A stretch of 64,000 nucleotides of DNA from Pseudomonas palleroniana. Lineage in GTDB: Bacteria; Pseudomonadota; Gammaproteobacteria; Pseudomonadales; Pseudomonadaceae. The stretch lies in contig NZ_PYWX01000061.1 in assembly GCF_003031675.1 (NCBI RefSeq), forward strand, positions 274,244 to 338,243. Reading direction: 5' to 3'. The notes beneath the pieces were generated by a model. It worked only from the letters and a program-made list of their open reading frames with translations. It had not been told where the DNA came from and did not search any database. The translations under genes were made by a program, and so were the position numbers. The stretch's first letter is position 1, and the number at the start of each line of letters is the position of its first letter. Below are positions 27,122 to 36,305 of this stretch, piece by piece.

Positions 27122-28501
27122 ATGATTAAAGATCCCTTTGCCCGTCTGGGCCTGGACCGCGAAGTCCTGACTGTCAGCCAGCTCAACGGCCGCGCGCGGG
27201 TGTTGCTGGAAGACGTGTTCACCAATATCTGGGTGGAAGGCGAGATCTCCAACCTCGCCCGCCCAGCCTCCGGCCACGTGTACTTCACCCTCAAGGACAG
27301 TGGCGCCCAAGTGCGTTGCGCACTGTTTCGCAACAATGCCGCACGGGTGCGCCAGGCGTTGAAGGATGGCTTGGCGGTCAAGGTGCGTGGCAAGGTCTCA
27401 CTGTTCGAGGGCCGCGGTGACTATCAGTTGATCCTCGACACGGTGGAGCCGGCCGGTGATGGTGCGCTGCGCCTGGCTTTCGATGCCCTGAAGGAAAAAC
27501 TCAGCGCCGAGGGCCTGTTCAGTGCCGAACGCAAAGTACCGCTGCCGGCGCACCCTCGGCGTATTGGCATTATCAGCTCACCAACCGGTGCGGTGATCCG
27601 CGACATCATCAGCGTGTTCCGCCGCCGTGCACCACAGGTGCAATTGACGTTGATCCCCACTGCCGTACAAGGCCGCGAAGCGATCCCGCAGATCGTGCGG
27701 GCGCTGAAACTGGCCGACGCCCGCGGCTTTGATGCGTTGATCCTGGCCCGTGGCGGCGGCTCACTGGAAGACCTCTGGTGCTTCAACGAAGAAGCGGTGG
27801 CCCGGGCGGTGGATGCCTGCGTCACACCGATCGTCAGTGCCGTCGGCCATGAAACCGATTTATCGATCAGCGACTTTGTCGCGGACGTTCGCGCCCCAAC
27901 GCCCTCGGCCGCTGCTGAATTGCTGGCCCCGGATGCCAGCCACCTGGTGCGCCAGGTCGAAAGCCTGCACCGAAGGCTGGTGATGCTGATGCGCAACCGC
28001 CTCACCCACGACCGCCTGCGCCTGGAAGGCATGGCCCGCCGCCTGCGCCACCCCGGCGAACGCCTGCGCCAGCAAGCCCAGCGCCTGGATGACCTGGACA
28101 TGCGCCTGCGTCGTGCGTTCGAACGCAGCCTCAATACCCGCCGCGAACGTCTGATCCGCCTGGAAACCCGCCTCGCCGGCCAACACCCGGGGCGCCAACT
28201 GGCCTTGTTGCGCCAGCGCCTGGACAGCCTCGCCGAACGCCTGCCCCGCGCCATGCGCGAAGGCCTCAAGGCCCGCCGCCTGCAACTGCAAAGCCAGGTG
28301 CAGACGCTGCAGGTGGTCAGCCCGCTGGCGACCCTGGGCCGGGGTTACAGCATTCTGCTGGACGAACGCGGCCAGGCCATCCGCAACGCCGCACAGACCC
28401 ACACCGGCCAGCGGCTGACCGCGCGTCTTGGTGAAGGCCAATTGCAGGTGCGGGTGGAAGACAACCACCTGACACCCGTCACCCTTTCGTTATTGGATTG
28501 A
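27122..28501 (+). CDS. xseA: Exodeoxyribonuclease VII large subunit
   Basis: 459 residues. The N-terminal OB-fold (VSQLNGRARVLLEDVFTNIWVEGEISN) binds single-stranded DNA. The catalytic core contains SSPTGAVIRDI, RGGGSLEDLWCFNEE and SAVGHETDLSISDFVAD, and a long arginine-rich coiled coil (about 280-400) contacts XseB. It degrades single-stranded DNA from both ends. The gene closely follows the LysR gene and precedes the peptidase gene by three bases, so the last two are probably cotranscribed. Confidence 0.97.
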   Translation: MIKDPFARLGLDREVLTVSQLNGRARVLLEDVFTNIWVEGEISNLARPASGHVYFTLKDSGAQVRCALFRNNAARVRQALKDGLAVKVRGKVSLFEGRGDYQLILDTVEPAGDGALRLAFDALKEKLSAEGLFSAERKVPLPAHPRRIGIISSPTGAVIRDIISVFRRRAPQVQLTLIPTAVQGREAIPQIVRALKLADARGFDALILARGGGSLEDLWCFNEEAVARAVDACVTPIVSAVGHETDLSISDFVADVRAPTPSAAAELLAPDASHLVRQVESLHRRLVMLMRNRLTHDRLRLEGMARRLRHPGERLRQQAQRLDDLDMRLRRAFERSLNTRRERLIRLETRLAGQHPGRQLALLRQRLDSLAERLPRAMREGLKARRLQLQSQVQTLQVVSPLATLGRGYSILLDERGQAIRNAAQTHTGQRLTARLGEGQLQVRVEDNHLTPVTLSLLD

Positions 28502-28504
28502 TCG

Positions 28505-29326
28505 ATGCCACGTTTACTCAGCCTGTTAATGCTGCTGTGCCTTGCCTTTAATGCCCACGCCGACAGCTACATCACCCGCACCCTGAACAAACCGGTGCCC
28601 GGCGGCGTTGCGGTGGTCGATCTCGGCCCTTCGGCGACGGCGCCCAAAGCCACTTACCAAGGCAAACCGGTGCTGGTGGTCAAGGAGCAGGACAACTGGC
28701 TGGCGATTGTGGGTATCCCGCTGACCGTCAAGCCGGGCAACGAGCGCATCCTCAGCGGCGGGCGCAACCTGCCATTTATCGTCGGTTACAAGAAATACCC
28801 GGAACAACGCATCACCTTGAAAAACAAAAGCCAGGTCAACCCCGACCCGGCCCAGCTCAAGCGCATCGAGGGCGAACTGGCGGTGCAGATCAAGGCCTAC
28901 CGCACCTTCAGCCCCAACCTGCCGAGCAACCTCGTACTGGATAAACCGGTGAATGGGCCGCTGTCGAGCAAGTTCGGCGTGCGCCGCTTCTTCAATGGCG
29001 AGGAACGCAACCCGCATTCCGGCCTGGACTTCGCCGTCGGTGCCGGCACCCCGATCAAAACCCCGGCAGCGGGCAAAGTGATCCTGACCGGCAACTACTT
29101 CTTCAACGGCAACACTGTGTTCGTTGACCATGGCCAGGGCTTTATCAGCATGTTCTGCCATATGTCGAAGATCGACGTGAAAACCGGCGATCAGCTGGCA
29201 CGCGGCGCCGTGGTCGGCAAGGTCGGCTCGACAGGCCGCGCGACCGGGCCGCATATGCATTGGAACGTCAGTCTCAATGATGCGCGAGTGGACCCGGCGA
29301 TCTTTATCGGCGCCTTCCAACCTTGA
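28505..29326 (+). CDS. Secreted M23-family (LytM) peptidase
   Basis: 273 residues. The signal peptide MPRLLSLLMLLCLAFNAHA is followed by an N-terminal beta domain (about 25-120). The C-terminal M23 domain has zinc ligands in NPHSGLDFAVG (His and Asp) and GPHMHWN (HxH), with the intermediate LTGNYFFNGNTVFVDHGQGF. These periplasmic endopeptidases cut peptidoglycan cross-links or act as degenerate activators; all ligands are present, so activity is likely. It is downstream of xseA. Confidence 0.9.
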   Translation: MPRLLSLLMLLCLAFNAHADSYITRTLNKPVPGGVAVVDLGPSATAPKATYQGKPVLVVKEQDNWLAIVGIPLTVKPGNERILSGGRNLPFIVGYKKYPEQRITLKNKSQVNPDPAQLKRIEGELAVQIKAYRTFSPNLPSNLVLDKPVNGPLSSKFGVRRFFNGEERNPHSGLDFAVGAGTPIKTPAAGKVILTGNYFFNGNTVFVDHGQGFISMFCHMSKIDVKTGDQLARGAVVGKVGSTGRATGPHMHWNVSLNDARVDPAIFIGAFQP

Positions 29327-29648
29327 TCGGCTCGATTGCGCGCTCGCCAAAGGGCGCGCAATAAATACCAGCGCGCAGATAATTACCCACTATAAAATCT
29401 CGTTTTCTGCAGCAATAGCAGAACTTCTCTCAATTTTTCTCGACTGCTTGCCATCTTTCACCTCGGCGGTTAGGGTTGAGCTTATGAAAACCTCTCACAC
29501 CCTCATTCAGCTCCGCCAGCACCGCAGCCTGTGCCTCGTCAGCGCACGACTGCCAGGCTGAATCGATCTGTCTCGTCCCCGGTTTTATCCCTAATAAACG
29601 CTTTCCGGCAGGCCGCCTCTTCTCGGCCCTACAACAAGGATTTTTCTG
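29327..29648 (+). promoter_or_regulatory. leuA leader region
   Basis: 322 bases without a large gene. TATAAA at 29391-29396 is a candidate -10 box with a poor -35. A 25-codon open frame (29484-29561) follows, then about 87 bases with no clear U-tailed terminator; a small GGCCG/CGGCC hairpin lies near 29610. The ribosome binding site of leuA (AAGGA, 29636-29640) precedes ATG 29649. Confidence 0.5.
29484..29561 (+). CDS. Candidate leader peptide of leuA
   Basis: 25 codons starting MKTSHTLIQLRQHR and ending CLVSARLPG. Five codons are Leu (CTC, CTC, CTG, CTC, CTG), about 20 percent, and none are consecutive. CAGCCTG within it can pair with CAGGCTG at its end. A Leu-rich short frame just upstream of leuA suggests ribosome-mediated control of leucine synthesis. 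A GGGTTGAG stretch before ATG could be a weak binding site. Without a visible terminator hairpin, the mechanism is inference. Confidence 0.5.
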   Translation: MKTSHTLIQLRQHRSLCLVSARLPG

Positions 29649-31328
29649 ATGAGCATGCTCAAAGACCCGTCTTCCAAGTACCGTGCGTTCCCGACTATCG
29701 ATATCCCGGACCGCACCTGGCCTTCGAAAACCATCACCAGCGCGCCGATCTGGTGCAGTTCCGACCTGCGTGATGGCAACCAGTCGCTGATCGAGCCAAT
29801 GGACGCGGTTAAAAAGCTGCGTTTCTGGAAGACCCTGGTGGCGGTCGGCGTGAAGGAAATCGAGGCTTCGTTCCCGGCGGCCTCGCAAACCGACTTCGAC
29901 TTTGTACGCACCCTGATCGAAGACAACCACATCCCCGAGGACACCACCATCCAGGTGCTGACCCAGGGTCGTGAAGACCTGATTGCGCGGACCTTCGAAT
30001 CCCTGCGCGGTGCCAAGAAGGCCATCGTGCACCTGTATAACGCCACGTCGCCGTCGTTCCGTCGCATCGTGTTCAATCAGGATAAGGAAGGCATCAAGGC
30101 CATCGCGGTCAACGCCGCCAAGCTGTTCGTCAAATACGCCGCCCAGCAGCCTGAAACCCATTGGACCTTCGAATACTCGCCGGAGACCTTCAGCGCCACC
30201 GAGCTGGAGTTCGCCAAGGAAGTGTGTGATGCCGTGATCGAGGTGTGGAACCCGACACCTGAGCACAAGATGATCCTCAACCTGCCGGCCACCGTTGAAT
30301 GCGCGACGCCGAACATCTATGCCGACCAGATCGAGTGGTTCGGTCGCCATATCAACCGTCGTGACAGCGTGATCATCAGCCTGCACACCCACAACGACCG
30401 TGGCACGGGCGTTGCCGCCACCGAGCTGGGCCTGATGGCCGGCGCCGACCGTGTCGAAGGCTGCCTGTTCGGCAACGGCGAGCGTACCGGTAACGTCGAC
30501 CTGGTCACCGTGGCACTGAACATGTACACCCAGGGCCTCGACCCGCAGTTGGACTTCTCCGACATCGACGGCGTGCGCAAAGTGGTCGAGGAGTGCAACC
30601 AGATCCAGGTGCATCCACGTCACCCCTACGTCGGCGACCTGGTGCACACCGCCTTCTCCGGCTCCCACCAGGACGCAATCCGCAAGGGTTTCGCCCAGCA
30701 GAAGGACGATGCGCTGTGGGAAGTGCCGTACTTGCCGATCGACCCGGCCGACATCGGCCGCAGCTACGAGGCCGTGATTCGGGTGAACAGCCAGTCGGGC
30801 AAAGGCGGTATCGCCTACCTGCTGGAGCAGGAATACGACATCAGCTTGCCGCGCCGCATGCAGATCGAATTCAGCCAGGTTGTGCAGGCCGAAACCGACC
30901 GCATCGGCCTGGAGATGACCGCACAGCAGATCTACGCCTTGCTGCAACGTGAGTACCTGCAAGCCAACACCCCGTACGCGCTGGTCAGCCACCGCCTGCA
31001 GGAAGAGAACGGCAACAGTTCGGTAGAAGTCGAAGTCTCGGGCAAGGGCCAGGGTGAAACCAACCTGCGCTGGCACGGCAAGGGCTACGGTACCCTGGAA
31101 GCCCTGGTCGCCGCCCTGCCGATCAAGGTGGAGATCATGGACTACAACGAACACGCCATCGGTGCAGGTACCAATGCCAAGGCGGCGGCCTACATTGAAC
31201 TGCGTGTGAACGGCGAGCGCCCGGTGCACGGCGTGGGCATTGACGAAAACATCACTACGGCGAGCTTCAAGGCGGTGTTCAGTGCGCTGAACCGTTCGTT
31301 GAGCCAGCTGGAAGCGAAAGCGGCGTAA
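29649..31328 (+). CDS. leuA: 2-isopropylmalate synthase (long, LeuA2 type)
   Basis: 559 residues. The TIM barrel begins with WCSSDLRDGNQSLIEPMD (metal-binding Asp, catalytic Arg) and has SLHTHNDRGTGVAA with the HxH metal ligands and LFGNGERTGNVDLV. The C-terminal regulatory domain (about 430-559) contains AAAYIELRVNG and binds leucine. It condenses acetyl-CoA with 2-ketoisovalerate, the first step of leucine synthesis. Start ATG 29649 is preceded by AAGGA. A strong terminator follows. Confidence 0.97.
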   Translation: MSMLKDPSSKYRAFPTIDIPDRTWPSKTITSAPIWCSSDLRDGNQSLIEPMDAVKKLRFWKTLVAVGVKEIEASFPAASQTDFDFVRTLIEDNHIPEDTTIQVLTQGREDLIARTFESLRGAKKAIVHLYNATSPSFRRIVFNQDKEGIKAIAVNAAKLFVKYAAQQPETHWTFEYSPETFSATELEFAKEVCDAVIEVWNPTPEHKMILNLPATVECATPNIYADQIEWFGRHINRRDSVIISLHTHNDRGTGVAATELGLMAGADRVEGCLFGNGERTGNVDLVTVALNMYTQGLDPQLDFSDIDGVRKVVEECNQIQVHPRHPYVGDLVHTAFSGSHQDAIRKGFAQQKDDALWEVPYLPIDPADIGRSYEAVIRVNSQSGKGGIAYLLEQEYDISLPRRMQIEFSQVVQAETDRIGLEMTAQQIYALLQREYLQANTPYALVSHRLQEENGNSSVEVEVSGKGQGETNLRWHGKGYGTLEALVAALPIKVEIMDYNEHAIGAGTNAKAAAYIELRVNGERPVHGVGIDENITTASFKAVFSALNRSLSQLEAKAA

Positions 31329-31346
31329 GCTTCATCGCTGCAATGC

Positions 31347-31382
31347 AAAAGGCCCCTGGGTGAGAATCCAGGGGCCTTTTTT
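31347..31382 (+). terminator. leuA terminator
   Basis: AAAAGGCCCCTGG pairs with CCAGGGGCCTTTT around GTGAGAAT-like loop bases, followed by TTTTTTG. It lies 18 bases after the leuA stop. Confidence 0.95.
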
Positions 31383-31410
31383 GTTTGAGATATCAGGGCG
31401 TTCGGTCTGG

Positions 31411-31485
31411 CCTCATCGGGAGCAAGCCCCCTCCCACACTTGGAATGCATTCCAAATGGTGGGAGGGGGCTTGCTCCCGATGGCG
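31411..31485. repeat. REPIN between leuA and the nitrilase gene
   Basis: CCTCATCGGGAGCAAGCCCC from 31411 and its inverse copy GTGGGAGGGGGCTTGCTCCC from 31459; the 20-odd bases between contain the palindrome GGAATGCATTCC. Confidence 0.85.
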
Positions 31486-31508
31486 ACATTACCCACAGCA
31501 AGAACCGA

Positions 31509-32300
31509 TCAGACAAACTGAAAGCTATCGGCATCCAGGTTCGCTGGGAACCGAGTGCGATAATCCGCCAGCTCCGCCGCGACCAGGCACACCTGGAACA
31601 CCCCATCCGCCTCGCCGGCACTCAGCAAGGTCTCGCCCTGGAAATCCAGCACCTGGCTGTCACCGGTATAGGCAAAGCCTTTGCCATCGGTGCCCACCCG
31701 GTTCACTGCAGCCACGTAACACAGGTTTTCGATGGCTCGCGCCGGCAGCAGGCGGTTCCAATGCAGACGGCGGGCACCCGGCCAGTTGGCGGTGTACAGC
31801 AGCAGATCGGTGTCCTGGGCGTCGCGGCTCCACACCGGGAAGCGCAGGTCGTAGCAAATCAGCGGGCGAATACGCCAGCCTTTCAATTCAAACTGTACCT
31901 GGCGCTCGCCCGGCGTGTAATGGTCATGCTCGCCCGCCATACGGAACAGGTGGCGTTTATCGTAATGCAGCACCTCGCCATCCGGGCGCGCCCACAGCAG
32001 GCGGTTGCGGTGGCTGCCGTCCGCCGCCTGGATGATGACGCTGCCGGTGATTACCGCGTTGTGCTTCGCTGCCTGGGCCTGGAGCCATTGATGGGTAGGC
32101 CCCTGTTCCGGCTCGGCGAGCGTGGCCGACTCCATCGAAAAACCGGTGGTGAACATTTCCGGTAACACGATCAGGTCAGCCCCTGTCACCTGCTCCAGCA
32201 ACAGCTCGAAGTGTTCAAGGTTGGCCTGGCGGTCATGCCAGGCCAAGTGGGTCTGGACCAGGGCAATATTCAGATTCGGCAATGTACTCAGATCACGCAT
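31509..32300 (-). CDS. Carbon-nitrogen hydrolase, omega-amidase type (YafV)
   Basis: 263 residues. The nitrilase-superfamily triad is complete: Glu48 in VLPEMFTTGF, Lys115 in YDKRHLF and Cys149 in IRPLICYDLRFP. YafV-type enzymes hydrolyse 2-oxo-acid omega-amides such as 2-oxoglutaramate, the by-product of glutamine transamination. This fits its partner, a glutamine/methionine aminotransferase-like gene whose last 13 bases it overlaps. ATG 32300 gives the conserved N terminus; the open frame extends 45 codons further into the aminotransferase gene without merit. Confidence 0.88.
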   Translation of the reverse strand: MRDLSTLPNLNIALVQTHLAWHDRQANLEHFELLLEQVTGADLIVLPEMFTTGFSMESATLAEPEQGPTHQWLQAQAAKHNAVITGSVIIQAADGSHRNRLLWARPDGEVLHYDKRHLFRMAGEHDHYTPGERQVQFELKGWRIRPLICYDLRFPVWSRDAQDTDLLLYTANWPGARRLHWNRLLPARAIENLCYVAAVNRVGTDGKGFAYTGDSQVLDFQGETLLSAGEADGVFQVCLVAAELADYRTRFPANLDADSFQFV

Positions 32301-33436
32301 AGTTTTTCGGCCGCTTGTCGCAGCGTCTCCTCGCGTTTGGCAAAGCACAGGCGCACCAGGCGCTGGCCTTGGGGTGGCTGCTGATAGAACACCGAGACCG
32401 GGATGGTCGCCACACCGTGTTCGCGGGTCATCCACAGTGACATGGCGACGTCATCCAGGTCCGGGCGAATCTGCGAGTAATCCACCAGTTGAAAGTAAGT
32501 ACCGCTCACCCGGGTAAAGCTCAAGCGCGACGGGGTCAGCAGGTCGCAGAACAGATCACGCTTGGCTTGATAGAACGCCGGCAGTTCGTCGACGTGCTCC
32601 GGATGTTCGGCCATGAAGTCGGCCAAAGCATACTGCAGCGGGGTCACTCCGCAGAAGTTGACATATTGATGCACCTTGCGCAGTTCGGTCGTCAGGGCCG
32701 GTGGCGCGACGACGTAGCCGGTTTTCCAGCCGGTGACGTGGTAGGTCTTGCCAAAAGAACTGACCACGAACGCACGCGAGTACAGCTCTGCATGGGCCAA
32801 TACGCTGACGTGGGGCACGCCATCGAATACCAGGTGTTCGTAAACCTCATCACTGACCAGATAAATATCACGGTCGCGGATCAGTTCGGCCAACTGGTCC
32901 AGCTCGGCACGGCTGATCAGTGCGCCAGTAGGGTTGTGCGGGGTGTTGAGGATAATCATGCGCGTGCGCGGCGAAAGTGCAGCCTTGATCTGTTCAAAAT
33001 CCAGGGCAAAACCTTGCAGGCTCAACTGCACATGGATGCACCGACCGCCGGCGAGTTCGACGGAGGGCTCGTAGCTGTCATAGCAAGGGTCGAACACGAT
33101 GACTTCATCACCCTGGCGAATCACCGCCTGGATCGCGCAGAAAATCGCCTCAGTGGCGCCGGGTGTGATGGTCACCTCAGTGTCAGCATTGACCGTGGCG
33201 CCATAACTGCGGGCGATCTTGGCGGCCACCTGCTGACGCAGCACCGGCAGGCCGGTCATTGGCGCATATTGGTTGTGGCCCAGGGCGATGTGCTTGCCCA
33301 CCGCGTCGAGCAAACCCTGGGGGCCGTTGAAGTCCGGAAACCCTTGGGACAGGTTGAGCGCGCCGGTTTCGGCAGCGAGTTGCGACATGGTGGTGAAAAT
33401 GGTCGTGCCGACATTCGGCAGCTTGCTGGTGATCAT
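32288..33436 (-). CDS. PLP aminotransferase, methionine aminotransferase (YbdL) type
   Basis: 382 residues, class I fold. Visible are NLSQGFPDF at the start, the cofactor-binding GATEAIF, NTPHNPTGAL, DEVYEHLVF and the PLP lysine in SSFGKTYHVTGWKTGY. The YbdL/KAT group transaminates methionine and related amino acids with 2-oxo acids. Together with the overlapping omega-amidase it suggests the methionine-salvage step from ketomethylthiobutyrate, using glutamine as donor. ATG 33436 has AGGGG upstream; the frame is open nine codons further. Confidence 0.88.
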   Translation of the reverse strand: MITSKLPNVGTTIFTTMSQLAAETGALNLSQGFPDFNGPQGLLDAVGKHIALGHNQYAPMTGLPVLRQQVAAKIARSYGATVNADTEVTITPGATEAIFCAIQAVIRQGDEVIVFDPCYDSYEPSVELAGGRCIHVQLSLQGFALDFEQIKAALSPRTRMIILNTPHNPTGALISRAELDQLAELIRDRDIYLVSDEVYEHLVFDGVPHVSVLAHAELYSRAFVVSSFGKTYHVTGWKTGYVVAPPALTTELRKVHQYVNFCGVTPLQYALADFMAEHPEHVDELPAFYQAKRDLFCDLLTPSRLSFTRVSGTYFQLVDYSQIRPDLDDVAMSLWMTREHGVATIPVSVFYQQPPQGQRLVRLCFAKREETLRQAAEKLCVI

Positions 33437-33511
33437 CGAAAGGCCCCTGCAGGTAAGCCTCAAGTTTTAAGCTGCTGGTTGCATCGGGTCAAGGCACAAA
33501 CCACCGCGCAC

Positions 33512-33539
33512 AAAAAAGGGCTCATCAAGAGCCCTTTTT
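33512..33539. terminator. Terminator at the der 3' end, bidirectional
   Basis: AAAAAGGGCTC pairs with GAGCCCTTTTT around ATCAA, with six T on the minus strand after the stem. It lies 13 bases after the der stop. Confidence 0.9.
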
Positions 33540-33551
33540 GCAAGATCGAAA

Positions 33552-35021
33552 TCAGCGCTTATCGCGGCGCTTCTTGTCGGCCTTCTTATGGTGGCTCATC
33601 AAACGACGCTTCTTGTTCACCTGACGGTCAGTCAAGGTGTTCTTGTTGCCTTCGTATGGGTTCTCGCCACCTTTGAACTCGATACGGATCGGCGTACCGA
33701 CCAGCTTCAAGACACGACGGTAGGTGTTTTCCAGGTAACGCACATAGGACTTCGGCACCTTCTCGATCTGGTTGCCGTGGATCACGATAATCGGCGGGTT
33801 GGCACCGCCCAAGTGGGCGTAACGCAGTTTGATCCGGCGGTTGTTGACCATCGGCGGCGCGTGCTCGCCAACGGCGTCTTCCAGGATCTGGGTCAGGCGA
33901 CTTGTGGGCCAGCGGGTAACCGCAGACCTGAACGAGTTCTGTACGGACGCGTAGAGGTTACCCACGCCGGTGCCGTGCAATGCCGAAATAAAGTGGATAT
34001 CGGCGAACTCGACGAAGAACAGGCGACGCTGCAGCTCGGTCTTGACGAAATCGCGCTCGCTCGGCGTCATGCCGTCCCACTTGTTGATCGCGATGACCAG
34101 TGCGCGACCGGCCTCCAGGGCAAAGCCCAGCAGGTTGAGGTCGTGGTCTACCACGCCTTCGCGGGCGTCCATCACAAAGATCACCACGTTGGCGTCCTTG
34201 ATGGCCTGCAGGGTTTTCACCACGGAGAACTTTTCAACTTCCTCGTGGATCTTGCCGCGCTTGCGCACACCGGCGGTGTCGATCAGCGTGTACTTTTCCT
34301 CGTTACGTTCGAACGGGATGTAGATGCTGTCGCGGGTGGTGCCGGGTTGGTCGTACACGATAACCCGGTCTTCACCGAGCATGCGGTTGACCAGTGTCGA
34401 CTTGCCGACGTTCGGACGGCCGATGATGGCGATCTTGATACCGTCTTTCTCGCTCGGGCCTGGAATGCGCTTGGCTTCCTCACCTTCGGCGACGATCTCT
34501 TCCTCACCCTCTTCTTCCTCGACATCATCCTTGGGGAAACTGCTCAGGGCAATTTCCAGCATCTGGCTGATGCCGCGACCGTGGGCACCGGCGATCGGGA
34601 TCGCATCACCCAGGCCCATCGGGCTGAATTCGGCTCGGGCCAACTCAGGATCGATGTTGTCGATCTTGTTGGCGACCACATAGGAACGCTTGTTGCGCTT
34701 GCGCAGGTGCTCGCCAATCATCTGGTCGGCAGCGGTATAGCCCGCACGGGCATCCACCAGGAACAACACGACATCGGCTTCTTCGATGGCCAGCAGCGAC
34801 TGCTCGGCCATTTTTTCGTCCATGCCATGCTCGTCACCGGAAATACCACCGGTGTCGACAATAATGTAGGAGCGCCCTTGCCACTTTGCCTCACCGTATT
34901 GGCGATCACGGGTCAGACCGGACAAGTCGCCGACGATGGCGTCGCGAGTCCTGGTCAGGCGGTTGAACAAGGTGGACTTGCCGACGTTAGGTCGGCCCAC
35001 CAGGGCGATTACGGGAACCAT
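33552..35021 (-). CDS. der: Ribosome-assembly GTPase Der (EngA)
   Basis: 489 residues with two tandem GTPase domains. The first G1 motif is ALVGRPNVGKST (about residues 5-16), with DTGGI and NKID. The second is IIGRPNVGKSTL, with DTAGVRKRG and NKWDGM. A C-terminal KH-like domain ends in a basic tail (KKRRLMSHHKKADKKRRDKR). It acts in 50S subunit assembly. MVPVIALVGR at 35021 is the usual start; four codons upstream are also open. It lies downstream of bamB, separated by a terminator. Confidence 0.97.
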   Translation of the reverse strand: MVPVIALVGRPNVGKSTLFNRLTRTRDAIVGDLSGLTRDRQYGEAKWQGRSYIIVDTGGISGDEHGMDEKMAEQSLLAIEEADVVLFLVDARAGYTAADQMIGEHLRKRNKRSYVVANKIDNIDPELARAEFSPMGLGDAIPIAGAHGRGISQMLEIALSSFPKDDVEEEEGEEEIVAEGEEAKRIPGPSEKDGIKIAIIGRPNVGKSTLVNRMLGEDRVIVYDQPGTTRDSIYIPFERNEEKYTLIDTAGVRKRGKIHEEVEKFSVVKTLQAIKDANVVIFVMDAREGVVDHDLNLLGFALEAGRALVIAINKWDGMTPSERDFVKTELQRRLFFVEFADIHFISALHGTGVGNLYASVQNSFRSAVTRWPTSRLTQILEDAVGEHAPPMVNNRRIKLRYAHLGGANPPIIVIHGNQIEKVPKSYVRYLENTYRRVLKLVGTPIRIEFKGGENPYEGNKNTLTDRQVNKKRRLMSHHKKADKKRRDKR

Positions 35022-35056
35022 GCGGCTCTCCACTTCGTTATTTCAGAAAATACAAA

Positions 35057-35077
35057 AGCCGCTGCAAGGCAGCGGCT
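35057..35077 (-). terminator. bamB terminator
   Basis: On the minus strand AGCCGCTGC pairs with GCAGCGGCT over nine bases with a three-base loop, followed by TTTGTATTTT. It lies between bamB and der, so der needs read-through or its own promoter. Confidence 0.8.
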
Positions 35078-35086
35078 GGTGCTCGA

Positions 35087-35143
35087 CTGTAGGGGCGAGC
35101 TTGCTAGCTCCTACAGGTGAAGCTGCTTGAGGGGCTAGCCCCA
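35087..35143. repeat. REP-like palindromes of a second class
   Basis: CTGTAGGGGCGAGC and GCTAGCTCCTACAG (35087-35116) form an imperfect hairpin, followed by TTGAGGGGCTAGCCCCAA (35126-35143). This differs from the GGGGGCTTGCTCCC class elsewhere in the window. Confidence 0.6.
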
Positions 35144-35153
35144 AGCATAGTTC

Positions 35154-36305
35154 TTACTTGATGGTCAGGGCTTCCAGCTTGCCACTGTTGCCGTACACAT
35201 AAAGCATGTTACCCACGACCAGCGGACGAACACGCAGGCCGTCGCTGTCGATACGCTCGCGACCGACAAAACGACCATCCACCTGGCTCAGCAGATGCAG
35301 GTAACCTTCGAAGTCACCTACCGCCACGTAGCTGGAGAACACTTCCGGCGCCGACAGTTGACGGCGAGCCAGCGAGTCATTGCTCCAAAGTGCAGTAGTG
35401 GAACGCTCGTCGACACTTTCAACGGTGCCGGACGCCAGGCTTACGTAGACGCTGCCAAAACCTTGGGCGACACCGGCGTAGCTGGAAGCATCACGCTGCC
35501 AGTTGATCCGGCCGCTTTGCAGGTCCAGCGCAGCAACGCGCCCCTGATAAGTGGCCACGTAGATCGTCTCGCCCGACAGCAGCAAGCCGCCGTCGATGTC
35601 GACCACGCGATCCAGCTCGGAGCGACCTTGCGGGATGGCAACACGGGTTTCCCAGGCCGGCACGCCGTTCTGGGTATCCAGGGCGACCACTTTACCGGTG
35701 GACAGGCCCGCAACGGCCAGGTTATTGGTCACAATCGGACCACTGGTACCGCGCAAGGTCAACACCGCCGGGGTGCTGTCATACAACCAGCGCTGGTTGC
35801 CGGTGGCGGCATCCAGGCCGATCAGACGGTCATCCTGGGTCTGCACCACGACGATATCGCCGTTGGTGGCAGGCGCGGCGAGGACTTCACTGGTCACGCG
35901 AGCGCGCCATTTCTCTTCACCGTTGCTCGAGTCCAGGGCGACCACTTCGCCTTTGAGCGTACCGATCAACACCATGCCGTAGCCGACGCCCACACCACCG
36001 GAAACCGGCAGGTCGAGGTCTTTCTTCCATTTGACGTCGCCGTTCATGCGGTCCATGGACATAACGACGCCAGTGGAGTCAGTGGCCACAATGTTGTCGC
36101 CGTCGATTGCCGGCTGCAACAGGTTGTAGAGATCACCCTGGCCGTCACCGACGGAGCGGCTCCACTGCTTTTGCAGGACCACTTCTTCCTTGAAGCTGGT
36201 CAGCTCGGCCGGAGGCAGTTCTTTTTTGCTGTTGCTGCTGCAACCCGCGGCCAGAACGGCCAGAGCCAGCAATGCTGCATGTTTCCAACGGATCACGTCA
36301 CGCAT
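35154..36305 (-). CDS. bamB: Outer-membrane assembly lipoprotein BamB
   Basis: 383 residues. A lipoprotein signal ends in VLAAGC (Cys22). The mature protein is an eight-bladed PQQ-type propeller with repeated segments such as VVALDSSNGEEKWR, LIGLDAATGNQRW and VVALDTQNGVPAWE. It assists BamA in folding outer-membrane proteins. MRDVIRWKHA at 36305 is chosen, because the 84 codons upstream in frame only shadow the yfgM gene, which it overlaps by eight bases. Confidence 0.96.
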   Translation of the reverse strand: MRDVIRWKHAALLALAVLAAGCSSNSKKELPPAELTSFKEEVVLQKQWSRSVGDGQGDLYNLLQPAIDGDNIVATDSTGVVMSMDRMNGDVKWKKDLDLPVSGGVGVGYGMVLIGTLKGEVVALDSSNGEEKWRARVTSEVLAAPATNGDIVVVQTQDDRLIGLDAATGNQRWLYDSTPAVLTLRGTSGPIVTNNLAVAGLSTGKVVALDTQNGVPAWETRVAIPQGRSELDRVVDIDGGLLLSGETIYVATYQGRVAALDLQSGRINWQRDASSYAGVAQGFGSVYVSLASGTVESVDERSTTALWSNDSLARRQLSAPEVFSSYVAVGDFEGYLHLLSQVDGRFVGRERIDSDGLRVRPLVVGNMLYVYGNSGKLEALTIK

